The notes under the pieces were generated by a model that worked only from the letters and a program-made list of their open reading frames with translations, had not been told where the DNA came from and ran no database searches. Made by a program: the position numbers and the translations under genes. Positions 25,751 through 34,497 of a stretch of DNA of 50,134 bases are shown here, piece by piece. The stretch is from Planctomycetota bacterium. Lineage in GTDB: Bacteria > Planctomycetota > Phycisphaerae > Phycisphaerales > UBA1924. The first letter of the stretch is position 1. Every line of letters begins with the position of its first letter. The stretch covers positions 1 to 50,134 of the forward strand of contig RFGH01000206.1 in assembly GCA_003696675.1 (NCBI GenBank). The letters run 5' to 3'.

Positions 25751-26694
25751 ACCGACCGATCGTGGTGTTGCTCGCGGCCGCCTGCGCTGGCGTTCTCTCC
25801 GCCGCCGCACCCGAGACCGGCGACCGCCAAACGCCGCAAGCCCCGGCGCCCGGCGTGGCCGAGTTCGATGATGCCGCCCCCGCCGCCCTGGAGGTGAAGC
25901 GTGCGCCCACCGGGCATGTGCTGGTGCGCTGCTCGGTCAATGCCTCTGAACCCGGCTGGTTCATCTTCGACACCGGCGCGGGCATCTGCGTGATCTCGAC
26001 GCCGCACGTCAAACCGCTCGGCCTGCGTGCCGCGGGCGAGATCGAGGCGGTCGGCATCGGCGGCGGCGAGTCGGCGGGCCTCGTTCAGGCGGACAGCGTC
26101 ACCGTCGGGCCGCTCACACTCCGCGACCATCCGATGCTCGTGACCGACCTGTCGTTCCTCAAACCGCACCTCGGAGAAGAGATCCAGGGCGTGCTCGGAT
26201 ATGGCGTGCTCGCCCGGAGCGTGGCGGAAATCGACCTCGCCGAGCCCGCCGTGCGGCTGCATCGGGCCGGGGAACCCGGGCTCGCGTCGCTGCCGTGGGA
26301 AGAGCTGGTGCTGATCGGGCGTGTCCCCGCGGTGCACGCGCGATTCGAGGGCCACGACGGCGTGTTCCGGCTGGACACGGGCGCCAATGGATCGGTCACC
26401 TTTCACGAGCCGGCCGTGCGCACGCTCGGTCTGTTGGACGGGCGGGACGTGGACGACACGAAGGTCGGCGGCGTGGGCGGCTTTGTCGCGGCCAAGCGCG
26501 GTAATCTGGCCTGGTTCGAGATCGGCGGCGTGCGGACCGAAGGCGTCCCAGCGCTGTTCGCCATCGAGCCCAAGGGCAGCTTCGCCGACGAATCCCGGGC
26601 CGGCAACATCGGCGTGGACCTGCTCAAGCCCTTCGTGATGTACTTCGATTATGCCGACGGGCGGGTGGCGTTCGTGCCGCGGGCGGGCGGGTGA
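25747..26694 (+). CDS. Secreted two-lobe aspartic protease (retropepsin/pepsin-like)
   Basis: A 315-residue exported protein with a signal peptide (VVLLAAACAGVLSAAA). It carries two DTGA active-site motifs, Asp75 in FIFDTGAG and Asp210 in FRLDTGANG, each followed by a hydrophobic-hydrophobic-Gly element (GVLGYGVL at 148; NIGVDLLKPF near 295). Both halves therefore look like retropepsin-type lobes fused in tandem, as in bacterial pepsin-like/clan AA proteins. The likely role is periplasmic or extracellular proteolysis. The start ATG overlaps the regulator's stop. The gene converges on bamA with only 7 nt between stop codons and no visible terminator. Confidence 0.85.
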   Translation: MNRPIVVLLAAACAGVLSAAAPETGDRQTPQAPAPGVAEFDDAAPAALEVKRAPTGHVLVRCSVNASEPGWFIFDTGAGICVISTPHVKPLGLRAAGEIEAVGIGGGESAGLVQADSVTVGPLTLRDHPMLVTDLSFLKPHLGEEIQGVLGYGVLARSVAEIDLAEPAVRLHRAGEPGLASLPWEELVLIGRVPAVHARFEGHDGVFRLDTGANGSVTFHEPAVRTLGLLDGRDVDDTKVGGVGGFVAAKRGNLAWFEIGGVRTEGVPALFAIEPKGSFADESRAGNIGVDLLKPFVMYFDYADGRVAFVPRAGG

Positions 26695-26701
26695 CGGCGG
26701 A

Positions 26702-29200
26702 TCAGAACGGCAGGTCCACCGTGAAGGTGAACAGCCGGCTCTCGTCGCGGTCTTCCTTGACCAGAGGAAAGCCGAAGTCGAACGCCAGCGGCGCCGGCGA
26801 CAGTTGCGGGATGTAAAGCCGCATGCCCATGCCCGCGGACACACGCCACTCGTCGAAAGCGAGGTCGTCCGTCACGGTGCCCATGTCGACAAAGAACACG
26901 ATGCCGAAGATGTCCTCGTAGATCGGCTGCTGAATCTCCGCGCTGCCGAACAACAACCACGAACCGCCCACCGGGTCGTCCGACGGCAGGCCGTTGTCGT
27001 TGCGGATGCCCTTGGGCGAGACGGTGCGGAAGTCGAAGCCGCGGAACGACTGGCCACCAAGATAGAAACGCTCGTAGGTGGGCACCTCGTCGTTGCCCTG
27101 CGGGATGTAACCGACCTGGCCGCTGAGCGAGAGAACGGTCGGCCGGCCGAGGTAGTCCTCCCGGATCGGGATGAAGACCGTGTGACGAGCGTCAATCTTG
27201 GTGAAGGTGAAGTCGCCGAACACCTGCTCGACGGACAGCCGCGTGCGCGAGCCGCGCGTCGGGCGGAAGATCGAGTCGATGGTCGAGCGTTCGAGGGAAG
27301 CCTGCAGCCCGTAGATCCACGCCTGATCGGCCACCGCGAAGATGTCGGTCGGGCGGCTGGGATCGATATCGGAAAGCTCGACCGACTCACCGCGGAGCGA
27401 CAGGCCGCCGGTCCAGCGGGTGCCGAATCGCCGGCCGACATTCACGCGCCCGCCGTACCGCTTCTCGTCGTACTCGTCGAAGTCGCGATTGCGATACGAC
27501 AGCGACACGCCTCCGGAGTAGTTGGACTCGAACAGGTACGGCTCGGTCAGACCGATGGAGTAGGTCTCGACGCGGTCGCCGGGCAGCAGCTCGAGCTGGA
27601 AGGTCTGACCGCCGCCGCGGAAGGCCCGCCCGGAGAAGAACTCGCCCGGGGAGTCCGGCGTGTCGCGGATATCGAAGTTGCGCTGGACCAGCGAGATACG
27701 CCCGACCAGGCCCGAGTCCGAAGACACCGCACCGCCGAAGTTGAACTCGCCGGTGTTGGTTTCCTCGACATCGATGAGCACATCTCGATACCGATCGGTG
27801 CCGTCGAGGGTCAGCGAGGGATCCAGGCTCTCATCGGGCAGGCTACCCTCGTTCCACACCTCGGCGTAGAACTCAACGCCCGGGTCCAGCGGCGTGATGC
27901 GCACCGGCGGGCGGTCGTTGAAGATGCGGAGCCGGGTCAGCTCGCGCTGGGTGCGCTGGATGGCGGTGGTGTCCAGCGGACGCATCGGGCGCACCTGCAC
28001 CTGGCGGCGCACCACCTCCTGGCGGGTCAGGTCGTTGCCCTGGATGATGACCTCGCCCACGCGGCTGCGCGGGCCTTCGGTCACGATCAGGATCAGGTCG
28101 ACCAGCGGCTGATCGGGGTCGCGCTTCTCGACGCGATCGACCCGGGCGTCGGCATACCCCATCTGGCCCAGAGCGGTCGACACCGCCTGCACCGACTGAT
28201 CCAGCTCGCGCACGCTGTACACATCGCCCGGCTTGATGGAGATCAGCCCGGCGATCTGCTCCTGCCCGAGGATCGGCTCGGCCCGATCGCCCTCGATATC
28301 CACGCGGACCGAACGCAGCGTGTAGAGCGGGCCTTCCTCGATGAGGTAGGTCAGGATCGCTTCACGCCCGTTGGGCGCGGGCTGCAGGATCCGGTCGGCC
28401 CGCACATCGAGGTACCCGCGGTTGCGGTAGAACGAGATGAGCGAGCCGACATCGTTCTCGACGATGTCGTCGTCCAGTTTGCCCTTGCGGAAGATGGTCG
28501 CTTCCTTGGTGTCGATCTCTCGCTTGAGCTGGCGGGCAGTGAACGCCCGGTTGCCCTCGAACCGGATCGCCGTGACCTTCAGCCGCTCGCCCTCGCGGAT
28601 GCGGAAGATCACGATGCCGCTGTCGGCCAACTCCTCCTCGTCGATCGTGATGCGGGCGTTGTAGTAGCCCCTCTCGCGGTAGAGATCTTCGATGCGCCGA
28701 GCGCTGCGATCGATCTGGAACCGATCGATCGGGGTGCCGGGAATCACATCCACCACGGCCGCGATGTCCGCGTCGTTGATCTTGGTGTTGCCGACCGACT
28801 GCACATCGATCACCAGGTCGCGCTCTTCGAGTTCGAAGACGATCGTGACGGTCCCGTCATCGCCCAGGGCGGCGTAGGTCTCGACGCGCCCGAACCGGCC
28901 CAGCCGGTTGAGACGCCGCACATCCTCTTGAAGAACCGACGCCTCGAAAATGTCGCCCGGCAGGGTGCGGACAGCGTTGCGGGCCTCCCGCTCGGCCAAC
29001 TCGCCCAGCGGGCCGGGCTCTTCGCCCGGGCCGGGCAGCGTCCGGAAGATCACCGCCCCGACCGGACGGTTCTCGTAGACCGTCGGGTCCACCGGCTGGG
29101 CATCGGCCGCCCCTGCCGGAACCTCCCCCGCCCCGGCAGGCATGCCCGCCAGCAGCGACAGCGCGGCGGCGGTGACCGCCGACCACCGGCGTAACCGCAT
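26702..29200 (-). CDS. bamA: Outer membrane protein assembly factor BamA (OMP85)
   Basis: An 832-residue outer-membrane insertase. A signal peptide (LSLLAGMPAGAGE) is followed by several POTRA domains over about 40-430 (for example VIDVQSVGNTKINDADIAAV, LKVTAIRFEGNRAFTARQL, VGEVIIQGNDLTRQEVV), then the Bac_surface_Ag beta-barrel. The barrel carries the invariant loop-6 motif QSFRGFDF (Arg720) and ends in a Phe (FTFTVDLPF), the usual outer-membrane protein signature. Planctomycetal BamA proteins are similarly long. It is transcribed from a TTGTGT-N17-TATCGT promoter. No skp/lpx genes lie adjacent. Confidence 0.92.
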   Translation of the reverse strand: MRLRRWSAVTAAALSLLAGMPAGAGEVPAGAADAQPVDPTVYENRPVGAVIFRTLPGPGEEPGPLGELAEREARNAVRTLPGDIFEASVLQEDVRRLNRLGRFGRVETYAALGDDGTVTIVFELEERDLVIDVQSVGNTKINDADIAAVVDVIPGTPIDRFQIDRSARRIEDLYRERGYYNARITIDEEELADSGIVIFRIREGERLKVTAIRFEGNRAFTARQLKREIDTKEATIFRKGKLDDDIVENDVGSLISFYRNRGYLDVRADRILQPAPNGREAILTYLIEEGPLYTLRSVRVDIEGDRAEPILGQEQIAGLISIKPGDVYSVRELDQSVQAVSTALGQMGYADARVDRVEKRDPDQPLVDLILIVTEGPRSRVGEVIIQGNDLTRQEVVRRQVQVRPMRPLDTTAIQRTQRELTRLRIFNDRPPVRITPLDPGVEFYAEVWNEGSLPDESLDPSLTLDGTDRYRDVLIDVEETNTGEFNFGGAVSSDSGLVGRISLVQRNFDIRDTPDSPGEFFSGRAFRGGGQTFQLELLPGDRVETYSIGLTEPYLFESNYSGGVSLSYRNRDFDEYDEKRYGGRVNVGRRFGTRWTGGLSLRGESVELSDIDPSRPTDIFAVADQAWIYGLQASLERSTIDSIFRPTRGSRTRLSVEQVFGDFTFTKIDARHTVFIPIREDYLGRPTVLSLSGQVGYIPQGNDEVPTYERFYLGGQSFRGFDFRTVSPKGIRNDNGLPSDDPVGGSWLLFGSAEIQQPIYEDIFGIVFFVDMGTVTDDLAFDEWRVSAGMGMRLYIPQLSPAPLAFDFGFPLVKEDRDESRLFTFTVDLPF

Positions 29201-29234
29201 ACCCAACTCGGTCTCATGGCGTTCCAAGGCCCGG

Positions 29235-29263
29235 ACGATACCCACCAGCCAGCCGAAACACAA
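29235..29263 (-). promoter_or_regulatory. Sigma70-like promoter of bamA
   Basis: The minus strand reads TTGTGT (29258-29263), 17 nt, TATCGT (29235-29240). The predicted start point is near 29228, giving a leader of about 28 nt before the ATG at 29200. Confidence 0.45.
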
Positions 29264-29363
29264 ACCCGCCGACAAATCGTGATGACTGGTGGAGCATGGG
29301 GCGTTTGGCCGATACGGTCCTCTCCCGCGTCGGCCTGTCCGGGAACGCGGGGCGGAGGTTGAG

Positions 29364-29726
29364 TTGGGGACAAAACTGGTACTGGGATGGTGGACGCGCG
29401 GGCGTCGAGGCATGCTCGTGCTCGCGGCGCTGTGGTGCCTCGTGCTCGGGATCGGCGTCACAGCCTCGATCATCGAAGGCGGTTCGCTGGCCCACACCGG
29501 CACGCCCATGCTCCTCGCGGCCGCCGGCATGCTGGTGCTGCCCGGGCTGACCGCCCTGGCGCTCCGCCTGGATGCCCGCGAGCGACGCCGTTCGGCCCGC
29601 CCCGAGCCCCGCCAGGACACCACCCTCACGCTGGCCCACCCGGCTCACGCCGACACCACGCGGCGGGACCCGCACGCCCACCGCGTCCGACCGACCGACC
29701 GGTCCGAGCGGCTCGCGGGACGCTGA
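29364..29726 (+). CDS. Small two-helix membrane protein, unknown function
   Basis: A TTG at 29364 with GGAGG 5 nt upstream gives 120 residues. Two transmembrane helices are clear (about 18-36, LVLAALWCLVLGIGVTAS; about 49-68, MLLAAAGMLVLPGLTALAL). A short loop joins them and a hydrophilic Arg/His/Pro-rich tail of about 50 residues follows. A longer frame from ATG 29289 exists, but its leader is Arg-rich and has no ribosome site. It is divergent from bamA and convergent with dnaN. No family recognised. Confidence 0.6.
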   Translation: MGTKLVLGWWTRGRRGMLVLAALWCLVLGIGVTASIIEGGSLAHTGTPMLLAAAGMLVLPGLTALALRLDARERRRSARPEPRQDTTLTLAHPAHADTTRRDPHAHRVRPTDRSERLAGR

Positions 29727-29733
29727 ACCACAA

Positions 29734-29754
29734 CGCCCCCGCGTGGCGGGGGCG
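29734..29754. terminator. Hairpin between the small membrane protein gene and dnaN
   Basis: A 9-bp stem CGCCCCCGC/GCGGGGGCG with a GTG loop lies between two convergent stop codons. Neither side has a clear T-tract, so it is at best a weak bidirectional terminator. Confidence 0.45.
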
Positions 29755-29789
29755 TCGGATCAATCCGTTGGGAAGCCCGGCGTTCCGGC

Positions 29790-30947
29790 TCAGGTCAGAT
29801 TGACCGGCATGACCACATACAGGAAGTCCGACCCGGACTTGACCAGCCCCGGCTTGTTCGGGGCCTTGAGCTCGATGATGACCTCGGGCTCGCTGATAAC
29901 CTTGAGCGCATCGGTCAGGAAGGTCGGGTTGAAGCCGATCTCGATGTCCTTGCCGTCATAGTCTGCCAGATCCACCGCGATGCGGGCCTCGCCCATCTCC
30001 GGGGCGCGGCTGGAAAGCTCCAGAGCCTTCGCTTCGCCCTTGAACGCCAGACGCACGCCGCGGGACTCCTCGTTGGTCAGCAGCGCCGCACGGCGTACGG
30101 CCGACGCGAGGATGTCGCGATCGAAGGTCACGCGGATGTCTTGATCCTTGGGGATCACATCCTCGTAGGGAGGGAAAGTTCCCTCGACCAGCGAGGTAGA
30201 CAGCGTGGCCCGCGCGTCAGAAGCGTCGTCCCCAAAGGCGAACACGGCCCGGTTCTCGGTCACGGCGATGTGGACCGGCTCCTCCGGCTCGTGGGCCAAC
30301 CTGAGCAGCATCGACAGGGCCTTGCTGGGCACGATGCACCGGGCCGGATCGCCCTTGGCGTCGATCGTGGTGGTGCACTTGGCCAGCCGGCGTCCGTCGG
30401 TCGCCACCATCTCCAGCTTCTTGCCGTCGCGGACCAGCAGCACCCCGTTGATGGCGTAGCGGCTGTTCTCACGGGCGGCCGCAAACAGCGTGCGGGTGAT
30501 CAGCCCGGACAAGGTGCCGGCCGAGGTCGTGAACGACGCCTTGGTGTCGCTGCTCTCGGCCACAGACTTGAACGAAGGGATCGCCGGGAACTCATCGGCC
30601 GAGAAACCGTGGAGCTGGAAGTGAGCGTCCTCGCCCTTGATGTGCGCGATCTCTCCGTCGGCCTCGATGGTCAGGGTCGGCTCGTTGTCCTCCGCCGACA
30701 CGATCTGGCGGAGCTTGTCGGCTGGGATCAGCGAAGCGCCCGGCTCGGCCACTTCGACCCGGCCCAGGCGCACGGTGAGCGCCAGATCCGCGTCGGTGCC
30801 CGAGAGCGCCAGCTCGGGTCCGTTGCCCGAGTTGGTGGCCTCCAGCTTCAGGCAGGTCAGCTGCGGGCGTGGGGACCGGGCCGCGACGACACCGGAAACC
30901 AGATTGACGCCCTCCAGCAGGGCCGCGCGTTCGCAGATCGCCTTCAT
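29790..30947 (-). CDS. dnaN: DNA polymerase III beta subunit (sliding clamp)
   Basis: A 385-residue clamp of three repeated domains. Typical segments are the N-terminal helix and strand (CERAALLEGVNLVSGVVAARS), the middle domain (LSGLITRTLFAAARENSRYAINGVLL, MVATDGRRLAKC) and the C-terminal domain ending in SGSDFLYVVMPVNL, the region that binds polymerase peptides. The length is normal. AGGGAG precedes the ATG at 30947. An extended -10 (TGATACACT) lies about 40 nt upstream. dnaN is not next to dnaA or recF here, a layout common in planctomycetes. Confidence 0.95.
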   Translation of the reverse strand: MKAICERAALLEGVNLVSGVVAARSPRPQLTCLKLEATNSGNGPELALSGTDADLALTVRLGRVEVAEPGASLIPADKLRQIVSAEDNEPTLTIEADGEIAHIKGEDAHFQLHGFSADEFPAIPSFKSVAESSDTKASFTTSAGTLSGLITRTLFAAARENSRYAINGVLLVRDGKKLEMVATDGRRLAKCTTTIDAKGDPARCIVPSKALSMLLRLAHEPEEPVHIAVTENRAVFAFGDDASDARATLSTSLVEGTFPPYEDVIPKDQDIRVTFDRDILASAVRRAALLTNEESRGVRLAFKGEAKALELSSRAPEMGEARIAVDLADYDGKDIEIGFNPTFLTDALKVISEPEVIIELKAPNKPGLVKSGSDFLYVVMPVNLT

Positions 30948-30988
30948 AGTGCTCTCCCTGACAAAGACCGGGTTTGTCCCGGGTCCGG

Positions 30989-30997
30989 AGTGTATCA
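30989..30997 (-). promoter_or_regulatory. Extended -10 promoter element of dnaN
   Basis: TGATACACT on the minus strand (hexamer TACACT at 30989-30994 with TGn before it). It would start a leader of about 35 nt that contains the AGGGAG ribosome site. The -35 is poor. Confidence 0.45.
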
Positions 30998-31049
30998 GCC
31001 ACGCGGAGCCCACGCCCCCGCCACCCCAGGCCCGGCGTGTGTTGGAGCC

Positions 31050-31074
31050 AAAAAAACGGCCCCCGAAGGGGCCG
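31050..31074 (-). terminator. Terminator of the 31109-32095 gene
   Basis: On the minus strand a 7-bp stem CGGCCCC/GGGGCCG with a TTCG tetraloop is followed by seven T's, 34 nt after the stop codon. It separates this gene from dnaN. Confidence 0.9.
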
Positions 31075-31108
31075 GCAGAATCCGATGCTGGAAGGTTCGG
31101 GCGGTGGG

Positions 31109-32095
31109 TCAGGAGCCGGAACTCAGGTCCGACACAAACTCATTCAGGTCCGAGCTCTCGACCTCGCCATTGGCGTTCACATCCGCCCGACGCAGGGTTC
31201 CCGTGTAACTGTCGATGTAATCGAGCAGGTCATACGCGTCGGTCGACTGGTCACGGTTGTAGTCACCGCTCAGCGGCGAATCGGCCAGCAGCACCAGCCC
31301 GGACTCGATCATCACCGGAGTGCCCTGGGCATCCATGTACATGGCAGAGAGGTACACCGTATCGGCGTGAACGAGGCTCGATGGGTTCAGATAGGCCTCC
31401 AACGGCACGCCGTCGGAAGGATCCATGTCGTGGTCGAGCCAGTTGCTCACCACGCCGTCCTTGGTCTGGTAGGTCGCGAGCAGGTGCACCGACCGCACGC
31501 ACGGCATCTGAGAAACATCGTAAGTGCTTCCGATGCCCGCACTTGTGAGCGAGACGGTCTCCCCGACCGACCGGGTGATGTACACCGGCACCATGCGGTT
31601 GGTTTCCTCGGACTCGATCACATCCCGGAAGGTATGGATAGCCAGTCCGGTCTCGACATTCAACGCGTCATCCCGGCAGCCCTGGTCGTCAGGATTCGGG
31701 TTGTTGAGCTCCGCGAGCTTGCGTCGGAACTCTTCCATCACGATGTCGCAACACATCTTCTGAGCGATCGGATCCCCGAACTGCTGGCCGCACTGCTGCA
31801 GCCGGACGAACAGCTCGATCCACGCGTTATTCAGAGCCTCTCGGTCGATCAGAGAGTTACAGGCCAAGTACGCCTCAGCCGCCGCCTGGGCGCAGGTGTT
31901 GCGGAGCGTCTCGTCGTTGGGCTCCGGGAAGATATCCCTGCAGCTCGCGATATTGTCGGCGAAGCAATCCCAGCAGGTGCCGGTGATGCAGGGGTCCTCA
32001 TCGTCGCCCGCCGCTCCCCCGGCCATGGCGGATAGAAGGGCAGCGGACAGCATCCACCGCCCCGGACGGAACGATCGCGCAGGCATAAACATCAT
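31109..32095 (-). CDS. Secreted Cys-rich protein with dockerin/EF-hand-like end (paralogue of 1752-2690)
   Basis: A 328-residue exported protein. ATG 32095 is fixed by GGAGG 7 nt upstream; the upstream extension in the frame is leader. The signal peptide (MLSAALLSAMAGGAAG) is followed by many cysteines (CITGTCWDCF, ASCRDIF, CGQQFG, KMCCDIV). The middle domain has CVRSVHLLATYQTKDGVV, matching CIRGAELIALYQTRQGVQ of the 1752-2690 protein. The C-terminus, GDYNRDQSTDAYDLLDYI then ADVNANGEVESSDLNEFV, is a duplicated EF-hand/dockerin-like module with Asp/Asn at calcium positions. Same architecture, same family, unknown function, probably extracellular. It has its own terminator. Confidence 0.75.
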   Translation of the reverse strand: MMFMPARSFRPGRWMLSAALLSAMAGGAAGDDEDPCITGTCWDCFADNIASCRDIFPEPNDETLRNTCAQAAAEAYLACNSLIDREALNNAWIELFVRLQQCGQQFGDPIAQKMCCDIVMEEFRRKLAELNNPNPDDQGCRDDALNVETGLAIHTFRDVIESEETNRMVPVYITRSVGETVSLTSAGIGSTYDVSQMPCVRSVHLLATYQTKDGVVSNWLDHDMDPSDGVPLEAYLNPSSLVHADTVYLSAMYMDAQGTPVMIESGLVLLADSPLSGDYNRDQSTDAYDLLDYIDSYTGTLRRADVNANGEVESSDLNEFVSDLSSGS

Positions 32096-32454
32096 CTCGA
32101 AACCTCCGAACTGAGCACATTGCGAGATATCCCCGATCCCCCGCCGTGGGAGTCTCCGCGGCAAGGTGACCACTGCTGTCAGAATCAGCCGAAGATAACT
32201 AGTTTGGGTGGTATTGCAAGGCATCCCCCCCCTCCCAAGCCGAAATCTCAGGGATCCGCCCGATCCCGACCGGTTCCGAGGCTGAAGATTCCCGCCCATT
32301 TCTGGGCGACGCCCCCGGGTCGGGGCGTCGGCGGGTGCTATGGTTACACAGCCAAGATACATCCCAGCCGCGACCGCCGCGCTCCGGACCCCCCTCTTGT
32401 CGAGGCCGGTGAGGGGGTCGGGAGAGCGGCTGTGGTCTTTGAAAGGGGTCACCG
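32096..32454. other. 359-nt divergent intergenic region before tkt
   Basis: No gene is supported. On the minus strand TTGCAA (about 32214) and TATCTT, 16 nt apart, could be the promoter of the Cys-rich protein gene. On the plus strand AAAGGGG just before 32455 is the tkt ribosome site. The rest is GC-rich, without hairpins followed by T-tracts. A plus-strand TATGGT near 32339 may belong to a tkt promoter but has no good -35. Confidence 0.35.
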
Positions 32455-34425
32455 ATGTCATTTGAAGCCGCCGTGCACGCCCAGGCGATCGAGCTTGACC
32501 GGCTCTCGCTGGAAATGACCGCCGCATCCGGCAGCGGACACCCGACCAGCGCTATGAGCATCGGTCACATCGTCACTGTTCTCATGTTCAGCGCCATGCG
32601 CTGGAGCCCGGACTACCCCGATTACCCCACCTCCGACCGTCTGGTGCTCTCCGAGGGCCACGCCGTCCCGGCGGTCTATGCCGCGATGGCAACCCTGGGC
32701 GTGATGGTCGGCAAGGGCGAGGACCGCCGCAAACTGACCATCGATGATCTCTCGACACTCCGCGAGTGGGACTCCGTGCTCGACGGACACCCCAACCCGA
32801 TGGAGGGCGTGCCCTTCTTCGACGCCGCGACCGGCTCTCTGGGCATGGGTCTCTCGGTCGCCGCCGGTCTGGGCAAGGCCGCTCGGCTCGACGGTTACGA
32901 CAAACGCATCTACTGCATCATCGGCGACGGCGAGGCACGCGAGGGTCAGATCGCCGAGGCCCTTGACTTCATCGTCGATCACCGATTGACCAATGTCCTG
33001 CCCATCTTCAACTGCAACGGCTACGGCCAGGCCGACCGCGTCTCCGCGCAGCAGGGCACCGAGAAGCTCGCCAACAAACTCCGCGCGTTCGGGTACGAGG
33101 TCGTCGAGATCGACGGGCACGCGCCCGCCCAGATCAAGCAGGCCTTCGATCGCTTCGCCAAAGTCGCCGCCGATGAGCAGGCCAAGCCGCTCGCCGTGGT
33201 CGCCAAGACCGTCAAGGGCTGGGGCTGCCCCAGCCTCCAGGGCGGCGGCTGGCACGGCAAGCCCGCCACCGGCGAGGCCCTCAAGCGCGCCCTCGCCGAG
33301 CTGGACGAGCGGCGGCTCGAACTGACCAGCGCCCTCTCCGGCGCCGACCAGTTCACCATCGAACCACCCGCCGAGGCAAGCCAGAAGGACTTCATCAGCC
33401 CCGAGCTGCCCCCGCTGGCCGACGCCATGAAAGCGCTCGATATGGAGACCGTCCTGCACACCGGCAAGATGGCCACCCGCCGCGCCTATGGCGTCGCACT
33501 CCGCACGCTCGGCGGCATCTGCCCCGATATCGTCGTCCTCGACGCCGATGTCAGCAACTCCACCTTCGCCGAGTCGTTCGCAAAGGACGCCAAACTGGCC
33601 GACCGCTTCATCGAGTGCAAGATCGCCGAGCAGAATATGGTCTCCGTCGGTGCCGGCATGAGCGCGGGCGGCAAGATCCCCTTCTGCTCGACCTTCAGCA
33701 AGTTCATGACCCGCGCTTACGACCAGATCGAGATGGCCCTGTACTCCGGCGCGAACATCAAACTGGTCGGTTCGCACTCGGGCATCACGCTCGCCGCCGA
33801 CGGGCCCAGCCAGATGAGTCTGCCCGATGTCGCTTGGTTCCGCTCGCTCTCGACCACCACCGACCACCGCGGCAACCCCGGCTGCTACATCCTCCAGCCC
33901 GCCGACGCATACGCGGCCTACTCGCTCACCGGCGTCATGGCCGAGTATGAGGGCATGTGCTACATGCGGACCCTCCGCGCGGAAACCGAGATCCTCTATT
34001 CCGACGACCATGTCTTCAACCTCGGCGGCTTCGAGGTCCTCCACGAGGGCCGCGATGTCGTCATCGCCGCCTGTGGTTACATGGTCCACGAGGGCAACCG
34101 CGCCGTCGAACTGCTCGACAAGGCCGGCGTCAGCGCCACCCTCGTCGACATGTACTCCATCCCCTTCGACCAGGACAAACTGCTCGACCTCGTCGCCGCC
34201 AACGGCGGCTTCGTCATCTCCCTCGAGGACAACTACGGCGGGGCACTCGGCTCGGCCATCGCCGACGCGCTCGTCGGCTCCGGCGACGGCTTCGAGCTCG
34301 CCCAGATGCATGTCACCCGCATCCCCAAAAGCGCCAAGACGCCCGAGGAGATGCTCAAAATGTGCGGCCTGACCGCCGAGGATGTCGTCGCACGCACCAT
34401 GGAGCTGCTTCGCGTCCCCGTCTGA
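32455..34425 (+). CDS. tkt: Transketolase
   Basis: A 656-residue TPP-dependent enzyme of the non-oxidative pentose phosphate pathway. The N-terminal TPP domain has SGSGHPTSAMSIGHI, LSEGHAVPAVYAAM and the thiamine-binding GDGEAREGQIAEALDF...FNCNGYGQ. The pyrimidine domain begins near 340 (TRRAYGVALRTLGG, then IECKIAEQNMVSVGAGM with the catalytic Glu). The C-terminal domain covers about 530-656. The N-terminal and C-terminal halves are not split. AAAGGGG upstream supports the start. A strong hairpin terminator follows. The gene stands alone. Confidence 0.95.
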   Translation: MSFEAAVHAQAIELDRLSLEMTAASGSGHPTSAMSIGHIVTVLMFSAMRWSPDYPDYPTSDRLVLSEGHAVPAVYAAMATLGVMVGKGEDRRKLTIDDLSTLREWDSVLDGHPNPMEGVPFFDAATGSLGMGLSVAAGLGKAARLDGYDKRIYCIIGDGEAREGQIAEALDFIVDHRLTNVLPIFNCNGYGQADRVSAQQGTEKLANKLRAFGYEVVEIDGHAPAQIKQAFDRFAKVAADEQAKPLAVVAKTVKGWGCPSLQGGGWHGKPATGEALKRALAELDERRLELTSALSGADQFTIEPPAEASQKDFISPELPPLADAMKALDMETVLHTGKMATRRAYGVALRTLGGICPDIVVLDADVSNSTFAESFAKDAKLADRFIECKIAEQNMVSVGAGMSAGGKIPFCSTFSKFMTRAYDQIEMALYSGANIKLVGSHSGITLAADGPSQMSLPDVAWFRSLSTTTDHRGNPGCYILQPADAYAAYSLTGVMAEYEGMCYMRTLRAETEILYSDDHVFNLGGFEVLHEGRDVVIAACGYMVHEGNRAVELLDKAGVSATLVDMYSIPFDQDKLLDLVAANGGFVISLEDNYGGALGSAIADALVGSGDGFELAQMHVTRIPKSAKTPEEMLKMCGLTAEDVVARTMELLRVPV

Positions 34426-34447
34426 TCCGCACCGCCCCACCAAACAC

Positions 34448-34477
34448 AAAGCCCCGGTCCGAGGACCGGGGCTTTTT
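34448..34477. terminator. Bidirectional terminator between tkt and the beta-helix protein gene
   Basis: A stem AAAGCCCCGGTCC/GGACCGGGGCTTT with a minimal loop is followed by TTTTT on the plus strand. It lies 22 nt after the tkt stop and 20 nt from the convergent stop at 34498. The A-rich left side lets it serve the minus strand as well, less strongly. Confidence 0.85.
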
Positions 34478-34497
34478 CATGGCACGGACAAACCGGC

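Noticed and set aside
26651..29194. Plus-strand frame opposite bamA
   Set aside because: bamA has a signal peptide, POTRA domains and the RGF motif; the opposite frame is a composition artefact.
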